From Microbacteriaceae bacterium (GTDB lineage Bacteria; Actinomycetota; Actinomycetes; Actinomycetales; Microbacteriaceae), in NCBI GenBank assembly GCA_011620705.1, contig WOYR01000271.1, positions 1 to 5,104 on the forward strand: DNA of 5,104 bases. The letters run 5' to 3'. Positions 1 through 5,104 of this stretch are shown here, piece after piece (positions within the stretch are counted from its first letter, which is position 1; each line of letters starts with the position of its first letter). Made by a program: the position numbers and the translations under genes. Below the pieces are notes generated by a model. It made no database searches, had not been told where the DNA came from, and saw nothing but the letters and a program-made list of their open reading frames with translations.

Positions 1-1387
1 ATGAGCCCCGCACATCCGGCGCGAGGGCGGCAAGCGACCTCGCCCGCAAGGCTCCCAGCCACACCCCTGCCCCGTATGCGATGTCGTCCAGCCGCCGGGC
101 CGCGCCGAAACGAACCGGGTCGAGCCCGGCGCCGTCGCGCTGATACTCCAGCGCGACGTCGCCGATCGCCGCGACCAGCACCGCGCGCCGCACCCGGCGC
201 GAGAACAGGCAGGCGATGGCCGTGGCCGGCCACCAGTGGCGCAGGAGCAGCGACGAAGCCTGGGCGAGTGCGCCGACGACCCCGTTGGCGGTCAACCACG
301 CACCCCAGACCAGGGGATGATCGACCTTCTGCAGCTTGCGCGAGATGCGCACGGCGGTGACCGCCGAGATGCCGAGCGCGACCGGGATCGACCATCGGCG
401 CTGGGCCCCGAGAGCGAGCACCACCCCGACGCTCCACGGCGCGAGCACCGCGGGCGCCGCCGCGCGCGGGTGGCGCTCGGCCAGCGGCTGCGCTGCCGTG
501 CCGTAGCTGAGTTTTCGCAGGAACCATGCGCCGAAGCGCACCCGGTGCTCGTGACGGGCGTGCACGGCCGGCTCGTATCGGATGCGCCACCCCGACTCGA
601 TCAGCCGCCACGCCAGGTCGACGTCCTCGCCGACCCGCATCCGTTCGTCGAAGCCGTCACCGAGCGCGTCGACGCGCGCCACGACGCATGCCGTCGATAT
701 CCAGGACACCTCGGAGCGGGGTCGCACGCTCGCGGGATGCGGCCCGAGATCGAGCGAGGAACGGGCATCCTCGTAGCGGCCAACCCACGATTCTGAGCCC
801 GCGGTCTCCAGACCGACGATCCGCGGAACGGCCATGGCCACCTTCGGATCGGCGAAATGGCGCAGCAGCACGGGAACCGTGTCAGGGTCCAGCACGATGT
901 CGGAGTCTGCGAAGACCACGAACGGGGTCGTCACGCGCGCCAGGCCGGCGTTGCGCGCCCCGCCTGGCCCGACGTTCTTGCTCAGGGCGACGAGCTCCGC
1001 ACCCGCACGCGCCACCACCTCGGCGACCCGGTCCGGATGCCGCGAGGCGTCGTCGACCACGATGACGCGTCTGCCGCGCTCGACGCTGGCCAGCAGCCGG
1101 GCGAGTTCGTCCGAGCGGTCCCGGACCGGGACCACCACGGTGTATGCCGCCGGGTTCTCGGGGAGCTGCTCGATCATCGGGTCCGCGAGGCCGAGCTCGA
1201 GCAGTCGGTCGGCCAGCACGCCGCTCGCGGCGTCGGTGACGCGGATCGTGCGCCGCACCAGGAAGGTCTGAGCGAGGCGGGTCAGGTGCAGAAGGCGGGT
1301 CGGGGCCCCGCCCAGCAGCGCCTTTCCGCCGTCGAGCACGCGGGCGTTCCGGTTGAGCGCAACCGCGAAGCCGAGGGGGAGGCTCAC
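1..1387 (-). CDS. mftF: Mycofactocin glycosyltransferase MftF, 3' end cut by window edge
   Basis: Family 2 glycosyltransferase that, in mycobacteria, attaches a beta-1,4-glucose chain to premycofactocin, probably at the inner face of the membrane. The frame is open for 462 codons from a GTG at 1387 to the left edge with no stop. An N-terminal domain (about 1-75, LLGGAPTRLL at 24-33) precedes the GT2 fold: VVVPVRDRSDE (84-94), VIVVDDAS (108-115), the GGARNAG segment (142-148), the DXD-like metal/sugar-nucleotide motif FADSD (159-163), and GEDVDLAWRL (253-262), the usual GT2 acidic motif. After about residue 312 hydrophobic segments suggest membrane association (about 313-328, 334-346, 369-395, 402-413). 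The end, LDDIAYGAGVW (433-443), matches the C-terminus of mycobacterial MftF (about 470 residues), so only a few codons are missing. The GTG overlaps the mftE stop as GTGA, and the N-terminus aligns with known MftF from GFAV onward, which supports this start. No strong Shine-Dalgarno is visible, so translational coupling to mftE is likely. Confidence 0.95.
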   Translation of the reverse strand, partial: MSLPLGFAVALNRNARVLDGGKALLGGAPTRLLHLTRLAQTFLVRRTIRVTDAASGVLADRLLELGLADPMIEQLPENPAAYTVVVPVRDRSDELARLLASVERGRRVIVVDDASRHPDRVAEVVARAGAELVALSKNVGPGGARNAGLARVTTPFVVFADSDIVLDPDTVPVLLRHFADPKVAMAVPRIVGLETAGSESWVGRYEDARSSLDLGPHPASVRPRSEVSWISTACVVARVDALGDGFDERMRVGEDVDLAWRLIESGWRIRYEPAVHARHEHRVRFGAWFLRKLSYGTAAQPLAERHPRAAAPAVLAPWSVGVVLALGAQRRWSIPVALGISAVTAVRISRKLQKVDHPLVWGAWLTANGVVGALAQASSLLLRHWWPATAIACLFSRRVRRAVLVAAIGDVALEYQRDGAGLDPVRFGAARRLDDIAYGAGVWLGALRARSLAALAPDVRGS

Positions 1388-2136
1388 CGCGCGGCCGGGC
1401 TCGTCAGCGAGCCGTGATGGGGGTCAGGAGTCGGATCGCGCAGACATCCGCGATCATCGGTGGTCGCGGCCTCGATGCGCCGCTCGACGCTGGAGACCAT
1501 GGCATCCAGCAGGCGGTCGCCCTCACGGGCGTCGGCGCCGCTCGCGTCCCCGAGCACACCAGTGGGCGAGACCGCCCGCACCCCGCTCGCCTCCAGCGCC
1601 GGCATCAGCTCGCCGATCGGGGACAGATGACCGACAGGACGCTCCGGGCCGACGGAGCCCGGACGCAGCGCGAGCATGATCGAGGTCTCGGCGAAGCCCG
1701 CGTGGGCGTCCTCCCCCGGCGTCCCGCAGGGCGCCCATGCGGCATCGCGGCCCTCGGCGACGAGCTGCTGCACCGCGCGGTGCAGGGCGGGCACATTGCC
1801 TCCGTGGCCGTTGATGAAGACGATGCGCTGCGCCCAGTTGGCGATGGAGCGCACCAATTCGACCAGCACGAAGCGCAGCGCCTCCTGCCCGATGGAGATG
1901 GTCCCGGGAAAGTCCTGATGCTCGCCACTGGCGCCGAAGGCGAGCACGGGCGCGACCACGACCGCCCGCCCGTCATGCTCCAGCCGCGCCGCGGCCCGCT
2001 GCGCGACCTCCGCAGCGATCACGGCGTCCGTGTCGAATGGCAGGTGGGGTCCGTGCTGCTCGGTGGAGCCGGTCGGGACGAGCACGAGGCCGCCCCTGGG
2101 CACGGACGGCCACGGTTCCGCCGCGAGCTCGGTCAT
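1384..2136 (-). CDS. mftE: Mycofactocin precursor peptide peptidase MftE (creatininase family)
   Basis: Metal-dependent peptidase of the creatininase fold. In the pathway it cuts the MftC-modified MftA peptide to release the cyclised Val-Tyr product AHDP. The 250-residue protein has the family motifs in order: GSTEQHGPHLPFDTD (23-37), giving candidate metal ligands Glu26, His28 and Asp37; the GASGEHQDFPGT segment (68-79); INGHGGN (108-114); and DAHAGFAETS (143-152), with His145 and Glu150 as further metal-site candidates. No key motif is missing. After about residue 225 there is a polar, Pro/Asp/His-containing tail that looks disordered and has no obvious counterpart in the fold. The ATG at 2136 overlaps the mftD stop (ATGA), and the TGA at 1384-1386 overlaps the mftF GTG, so the gene sits inside a coupled mftDEF operon. 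The creatininase family also contains creatinine amidohydrolases, but the position between mftD and mftF makes MftE the clear assignment. Confidence 0.95.
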   Translation of the reverse strand: MTELAAEPWPSVPRGGLVLVPTGSTEQHGPHLPFDTDAVIAAEVAQRAAARLEHDGRAVVVAPVLAFGASGEHQDFPGTISIGQEALRFVLVELVRSIANWAQRIVFINGHGGNVPALHRAVQQLVAEGRDAAWAPCGTPGEDAHAGFAETSIMLALRPGSVGPERPVGHLSPIGELMPALEASGVRAVSPTGVLGDASGADAREGDRLLDAMVSSVERRIEAATTDDRGCLRDPTPDPHHGSLTSPAAR

Positions 2137-3482
2137 CGCGCCGCGGAACTCGTCTTCGTCGCGGTGCTCTTCGCGGTGCTCTTCGCCGCGCCCGTCCTGC
2201 CCTCGGCCGGCTTCGTGGCGGATGCCCGAGCCGTCAATCGCGCATCCGAGCCCCGCTCGGACGCCGCAGTGCGCGACTCGGCCCTGGCTTGCGCAGCGCC
2301 GGGGTCGTCGGCGCCGAGCACCCGGGTGAAACCATCCGGCACCGCGAGATCGGCGATCGACAGCTCGTGGATCGACTTATGCGCGAGCCCGAGCACCGCG
2401 GAATCGAGGCCGCCGCGCATGATGTCGAGCACGTTCTCCACTCCGGCCTGCCCGTTGGCCGCGAGCCCCCAGAGGTAGGCGCGCCCGATCATGACGGCAC
2501 GGGCGCCGTAGGCGAGGGCCTTGGCGACGTCGCCGCCGCGGCGCACCCCGCCGTCCAGCAGCACCTCCAGCTGCCCGTCGATCGCATCGGCGACCGAGGA
2601 CAGCACGCGGATGGTCCCCGGCGTGGTGTCGAGGTTGTTCCCGCCGTGATTGGAGACCGAGATGGCGGTGGCGCCGGTGTCGAGCGCGCGTTTGGCGTCA
2701 TCCACTCGGGTGATGCCCTTGAGCATGAACGGGCCGCCCCAGGTCTCGCGCAACCAGGCGACGTCCTCCCAACTCGGCGGCGGCGTCTGCATCCACTCGT
2801 AGTACGCGCCGAAGAAGGTCGGGGCCTTGCCGTCCGGCGGCTGGAGGTTCGGCGCGGTCAGATCCGGCAGCGAACGCGTCTTGAGGTAGCGCAGAAGCCA
2901 CGCGGGGTGCGGGAGCACATTGGGCGCGAAGGTCATCATCGTCTTGAGATCGAGCTTCTCGGGGATGGTCGGGCTCCCCCAGTCCCGCCCGTTGGAGAAC
3001 GACCAGTCGAGCGTGGCGATCAGGCCCTTGGCCCCGGCGGCTCGGGCTCTGTCCATGCGCTGCACCATCTGATCGCGCGTCCCCGTCCAGTACATCTGGA
3101 AGAAGGTGTTCGGATTGGCGGCGGCCACCTCCTCGACCGGCTTGCTCGCGAAGGAGCTCAGACCCATGATCGTGCCGCGATTCGCCGAGGCGCGCGCCAC
3201 GGCCACCTCGCCATCGGGGTGCACGGCCTGCACACCGGTCGGCGAGATGATCACCGGGAACGAGATCGGGATGCCCATGACCGTCGTCGAGAGATCGCGC
3301 TCCGGCTGGTGCCCGGCCACGTGCGGCGCGAAGCCCAGCTCGCCGAACGCGCCCATGTTGTCGTCGATGGTCGACCCGCGCTCGGATCCCGCGACGAGCG
3401 CGCCGTAGACCGAACTGGGCAGCTGCTTCTTGGCGCGGCGCTGGGCTTCCGCGACCGTCTCGAACCACGCGTTCCTCGCCAT
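2133..3482 (-). CDS. mftD: Premycofactocin synthase MftD, FMN-dependent, with a C-terminal tail
   Basis: FMN enzyme of the lactate/glycolate oxidase (LldD) family. Known MftD oxidatively deaminates AHDP, the product of MftE, to the alpha-keto amide premycofactocin, the redox-active core. The 449-residue protein reads very like mycobacterial LldD1/MftD (Rv0694, about 396 residues) along its body: LGFAPHVAG (49-57), PVIISPTGVQAVHPDGE (76-92), GLSSFAS (107-113), FFQMYW (127-132), FMLKG with the flavin-contacting Lys255, SNHGGNNLD (277-285) with catalytic His279, the FMN phosphate loop DGGVRRGGD (310-318), and IGRAYLWGLAANGQAGV (332-348). The arginine that binds substrate carboxylate in hydroxy-acid oxidases (SNHGxRQLD) is Asn282 here, as in known MftD. 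The body ends near residue 393; a 55-residue Ala/Ser/Thr/Lys/Arg-rich tail follows. The ATG start has a good ribosome binding site. The gene leads the mftDEF operon behind a likely promoter. Older annotations would call it L-lactate dehydrogenase, but context argues against that. Confidence 0.96.
   Translation of the reverse strand: MARNAWFETVAEAQRRAKKQLPSSVYGALVAGSERGSTIDDNMGAFGELGFAPHVAGHQPERDLSTTVMGIPISFPVIISPTGVQAVHPDGEVAVARASANRGTIMGLSSFASKPVEEVAAANPNTFFQMYWTGTRDQMVQRMDRARAAGAKGLIATLDWSFSNGRDWGSPTIPEKLDLKTMMTFAPNVLPHPAWLLRYLKTRSLPDLTAPNLQPPDGKAPTFFGAYYEWMQTPPPSWEDVAWLRETWGGPFMLKGITRVDDAKRALDTGATAISVSNHGGNNLDTTPGTIRVLSSVADAIDGQLEVLLDGGVRRGGDVAKALAYGARAVMIGRAYLWGLAANGQAGVENVLDIMRGGLDSAVLGLAHKSIHELSIADLAVPDGFTRVLGADDPGAAQARAESRTAASERGSDARLTARASATKPAEGRTGAAKSTAKSTATKTSSAAR
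2159..2182. repeat. 12-bp perfect tandem repeat in the mftD tail
   Basis: The unit TCGCGGTGCTCT occurs twice back to back (2159-2170 and 2171-2182), followed by a partial third copy beginning TCGC. On the coding strand of mftD it gives the in-frame protein repeat AKSTAKST within the C-terminal tail. A 12-bp unit keeps the frame, so copy-number change by slippage would lengthen or shorten the tail without breaking the gene. Confidence 0.8.
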
Positions 3483-3487
3483 GGCGT

Positions 3488-3493
3488 TCCCTC
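3488..3493 (-). promoter_or_regulatory. Ribosome binding site of mftD
   Basis: GAGGGA on the minus strand lies six bases before the ATG at 3482, matching the Shine-Dalgarno core GAGG at normal spacing. It favours this ATG over an out-of-frame ATG at 3495, which overlaps the site itself and has no comparable signal. It is the clearest ribosome binding site in the window; mftE, mftF and the VWA gene have only weak purine stretches, as expected for coupled genes. Confidence 0.75.
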
Positions 3494-3512
3494 ATTCTTC
3501 TCTTCGTCGAGT

Positions 3513-3528
3513 GGAGCGATTCCGCTCC
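3513..3528. repeat. Perfect 6-bp inverted repeat in the mftD leader
   Basis: GGAGCG and CGCTCC flank the 4-base centre ATTC (plus strand), a perfect stem of six pairs, five of them G-C. It lies just downstream of the predicted -10 box, so it would form a hairpin in the 5' leader of the mftD transcript about 30 bases before the start codon. It could stabilise the leader, act as a second operator, or be chance. No T-run follows on the minus strand, so it does not look like a terminator for the VWA gene. Confidence 0.5.
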
Positions 3529-3533
3529 CTCAC

Positions 3534-3562
3534 ATCATATCTGACACTCAGTGCCAAATCAG
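3534..3562 (-). promoter_or_regulatory. Likely promoter of mftDEF
   Basis: On the minus strand, TATGAT (3539-3534) matches the -10 consensus TATAAT at five of six bases and stands out in an otherwise very GC-rich window. Seventeen bases upstream the hexamer is CTGATT (3562-3557), a poor -35 that overlaps the VWA stop codon. A weak -35 would fit a regulated or activator-dependent promoter. Transcription would start near 3525-3528, giving a leader of about 45 bases. The gap separates VWA from mftD while mftD, mftE and mftF overlap, which supports a new transcription start here. Read-through from the MoxR-VWA genes may also occur, since no terminator is visible. Confidence 0.5.
3542..3556. promoter_or_regulatory. 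TetR-like operator palindrome upstream of mftD
   Basis: TGACACTCAGTGCCA on the plus strand is a 15-bp palindrome centred on 3549 with six of seven arm pairs matching (the A3544/C3554 pair fails). Its length and odd-centred form suit a TetR-family dimer. It lies immediately upstream of the TATGAT -10 box, in the -10/-35 spacer, where a bound repressor would block RNA polymerase. Mycofactocin clusters usually encode a TetR-family repressor, MftR, which is the natural candidate. I do not know its binding consensus well enough to claim a match, and no regulator gene is visible in this window. Confidence 0.5.
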
Positions 3563-4524
3563 TTCCGAAACAGCTCGCTGAGGGCCGGGGCGACATCCAG
3601 GTAGCTCCGGATGGCGTGGAAGGTCCCTCGGCCGATCCTGGCCAGCTCCCTGCCCAACTCGACATCCTTCTCCCCGCTGGTGTCGAGCAGAACATCCAGG
3701 CGCGGGACACGTGCGGCGAAGGGCCGAGGATCCGGCCCTGCGTTGTGGACGCAGTCCGACAGCAGCACGACCCGGGCGTCGCGCTCCGGAACGCCGGCGA
3801 GCTGCTCGGCGGCGAGCCGGAGGGGGAACGCGACATTCGTGAGCCCGCGGGCCGGCATCCGCAAGATCGTGTCGAGGAGCTCCATGGGATGCACGGGTTC
3901 GCCGAGCTTCACCAGGATCGCCGCGTCCGACCAGAACGCGATCACCGAGAGGGCGTCCTGCTCGAGTTCCCCGGCCAGCGCACCGACGGCCGCGGCCGCC
4001 GTGCGCACCCGCTCCCCCTTCATCGATCCCGAGACGTCGACAGCCAGGACCACCGAGCGGCGCGCCCGGATGCGCTCCCGGACGATGATGTCCTCGTCCT
4101 CTGGGATGGGCTTCTCCGCGACCGCCTCCAGGGTGCGGTCCAGGTCGAGGTCGTCGCTGCCGCCGCGGTAGGAGACGCTGGCGAAACGCCCCGCCCCGCG
4201 GCGAGAGCCCGAGACCAGCTTCGGCTTGCCCACCGAGAGATGCGCCGCGATGCTCCTGGCGTGCGCCCTGACCACGGGATCGGCCTGGGCGTCCTGTTCG
4301 GCGAGCACCAGCCGCCCTTCCTCGTCGGTGAAGCCGACGCCGGAGCCGCCCGGTCGGGGGCGGCCCTTCCCCGTCGTTCCCGGCTTCGCACGCAGCACCG
4401 TTCCGCCGACGCCCCCACCGCTCGCATCGAACACCGTCGGCTCCTGGTCGAGAGTCTTGGGCGTCCTGCGCAATGGTGAACGCGATGCCGCCACCTCCCG
4501 CCGGATCGGGCTCTCGGCGCGCAC
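3559..4524 (-). CDS. VWA-domain protein with intact MIDAS, partner of the MoxR ATPase
   Basis: This 321-residue protein has a basic, Gly/Pro-rich N-terminal region (about 1-65), a mixed middle segment, and a von Willebrand factor A domain from about 157 to the end. The metal-ion-dependent adhesion site is complete: DVSGS (163-167), a threonine in GLTN (Thr229) and an aspartate in LLSD (Asp257). No signal peptide or membrane segment is seen, so it is probably cytoplasmic. VWA proteins encoded beside MoxR ATPases act with them as chaperone-like or metal/cofactor-insertion machines; the client here is unknown. The GTG start at 4524 lies six bases after the MoxR stop, and that TGA is also the nearest upstream in-frame stop for this gene, so no longer start is possible without read-through. 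The ribosome binding site is weak (GAAGAG next to the GTG), suggesting coupling. A later start is possible because the N-terminal residues look unstructured. Confidence 0.88.
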   Translation of the reverse strand: MRAESPIRREVAASRSPLRRTPKTLDQEPTVFDASGGGVGGTVLRAKPGTTGKGRPRPGGSGVGFTDEEGRLVLAEQDAQADPVVRAHARSIAAHLSVGKPKLVSGSRRGAGRFASVSYRGGSDDLDLDRTLEAVAEKPIPEDEDIIVRERIRARRSVVLAVDVSGSMKGERVRTAAAAVGALAGELEQDALSVIAFWSDAAILVKLGEPVHPMELLDTILRMPARGLTNVAFPLRLAAEQLAGVPERDARVVLLSDCVHNAGPDPRPFAARVPRLDVLLDTSGEKDVELGRELARIGRGTFHAIRSYLDVAPALSELFRN

Positions 4525-4530
4525 GGCTCT

Positions 4531-5104
4531 TCAGCCCGGCTCAGCGCGGGCGGGCTCCAGGATGAAGCGATCCTCCCAGATCTCGCGGAGCACCGCCTCG
4601 GGCGTGGTCTCGGCCGCCTCGTCCAGGCGGATGCGTCCGGACAGCGCCACCACCATGGCGTCGAAGAACAGCTCGGGATAGTCTTCGGCCTCCGGCTGCG
4701 AGATCCCGCGCAGCTCGGCGAGTTCATGCGCGATCAGCGCGCAGTCGATCGCTCCGCGCACGCTGGAGCCCTGCCTCACATCGGGATGCTTCCTGGTCGC
4801 ACGGGTGACCGCGACGGCGTCCGGGATCAGGCGCTCCGCGAGCGGTCCCGAAAGTCCGGTGCGCAAGGCGACGATCCCCACTTCGGATGCCTCGTCCTGG
4901 TAGTCGACCACGATCCGGTTGAGCCGGTCGCTGACGCTGGTCGAGAGCCGGGTGGTGCCGACGTTGTCATATGGGTTCATCGAGGCGACCACCCGGAACG
5001 TCGGCTGCGCCTCCACCAGCCCCACCCGCGGCACCTCGATCGCCCGATCGGCCATCGCCGTCAGCAAGGTGTTGAGAGTGTCCTCGGGCGCCCGGTTGAA
5101 CTCC
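4531..5104 (-). CDS. MoxR-type AAA+ ATPase, C-terminal part (5' end beyond window)
   Basis: An open frame of 190 codons enters from the right edge and stops at TGA 4533-4531. It starts inside the Walker B region: the first residues are EFNRAPEDTLNTLL, just after the expected Walker B aspartate. Other AAA+ parts are visible: sensor 1 in VVASMNPYDN, the SVSDRLNR segment with a probable arginine finger, and a sensor-2-like GSSVRGAIDCAL in the C-terminal helical lid. Walker A must lie outside the window. The frame is open through the edge, so internal TTG/ATG codons such as TTG 5067 are not the true start. MoxR ATPases couple ATP hydrolysis to remodelling of client proteins, usually with a VWA partner; that partner follows six bases downstream. 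The name moxR comes from methanol dehydrogenase maturation, but the family is broad and the client here is unknown. Confidence 0.9.
   Translation of the reverse strand, partial: EFNRAPEDTLNTLLTAMADRAIEVPRVGLVEAQPTFRVVASMNPYDNVGTTRLSTSVSDRLNRIVVDYQDEASEVGIVALRTGLSGPLAERLIPDAVAVTRATRKHPDVRQGSSVRGAIDCALIAHELAELRGISQPEAEDYPELFFDAMVVALSGRIRLDEAAETTPEAVLREIWEDRFILEPARAEPG

Noticed and set aside
601..783. A short 60-codon minus-strand open frame inside the mftF region
   Set aside because: It lies in a different frame from the 462-codon mftF frame, which carries all glycosyltransferase motifs without interruption. It is a shadow, not evidence of a frameshift.
2133..3482. Annotation of this gene as L-lactate dehydrogenase LldD
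   Set aside because: The substrate-carboxylate arginine is replaced by Asn282, and the gene overlaps mftE and mftF in an operon; both point to MftD.
2698..3495. Out-of-frame ATG at 3495 starting an alternative 265-codon frame within mftD
   Set aside because: Its translation is Arg/Gly/Asp-rich without motifs, and it overlaps the well-supported mftD frame; the ribosome binding site serves the ATG at 3482.
3513..3528. Inverted repeat as a rho-independent terminator for the VWA gene
   Set aside because: The stem is only six pairs and no T-run follows it on the minus strand; it also lies downstream of the predicted mftD promoter.
3552..3557. TTGGCA (minus strand) as the -35 box of the mftD promoter
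   Set aside because: It resembles TTGACA but is only 12 bases from the TATGAT -10 box, too close for a normal sigma-70-type spacer; it is also part of the palindrome.
3483..3558. A possible mftA precursor peptide hidden in the gap before mftD
   Set aside because: The gap is 76 bp, too short for the roughly 30-residue peptide plus signals, and no frame ends in the expected Cys-Gly-Val-Tyr-like motif.
2037..3581. A 514-codon plus-strand open frame opposite mftD, and similar long plus-strand frames at 1414-2478 and 3430-4479
   Set aside because: They run antisense to genes with clear family motifs, are extremely Arg/Pro/Gly/His-rich, and show no recognisable domain. They are expected artefacts of high GC at third codon positions.
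5065..5067. TTG at 5067 as the start of a small AAA protein
   Set aside because: The frame continues upstream to the window edge with Walker B residues (EFNRAP), so the TTG is internal to a longer gene.

Overview
The window comes from a GC-rich (roughly 70%) bacterium, most likely an actinobacterium. All five recognisable genes lie on the minus strand and read right to left. Codon use is strongly GC-ending, and three of the genes belong to the mycofactocin (mft) pathway, which makes a peptide-derived redox cofactor typical of mycobacteria and other actinomycetes. I cannot name a genus from this sequence.

Layout in transcription order (right to left). From 5104 to 4531 is the C-terminal part of a MoxR-type AAA+ ATPase; its start lies beyond the right edge. 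Six bases after its stop, a VWA-domain protein with a complete MIDAS metal site begins (4524-3559). A 76-bp gap (3483-3558) follows. It holds a good -10 box (TATGAT), a 15-bp TetR-like palindrome that would sit between -10 and -35, and a perfect 6-bp stem in the predicted leader. After it come mftD (3482-2133), mftE (2136-1384) and mftF (1387 to the left edge), joined by two 4-bp stop/start overlaps (ATGA and GTGA), so they are a tightly coupled operon. mftF starts with GTG and is open to the left edge; it is missing only its last few codons.

How the genes fit together: in the known pathway MftB/MftC modify the C-terminal Val-Tyr of the precursor peptide MftA. MftE then cleaves off the modified dipeptide, MftD oxidatively deaminates it to the redox-active core (premycofactocin), and MftF adds a glucose chain. 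This window therefore carries the late half of the pathway. The early half (mftA, mftB, mftC), which usually sits directly upstream of mftD, is not there; the MoxR-VWA pair occupies its place. MoxR/VWA pairs commonly act as chaperones or cofactor-insertion machines, so this pair may mature a mycofactocin-linked enzyme, but that is inference.

The plus strand holds no convincing gene; its long open frames are the GC-rich antisense of the minus-strand genes. I see no RNA genes, mobile elements or CRISPR. The only noncoding stretch longer than a few bases is the 76-bp regulatory gap.
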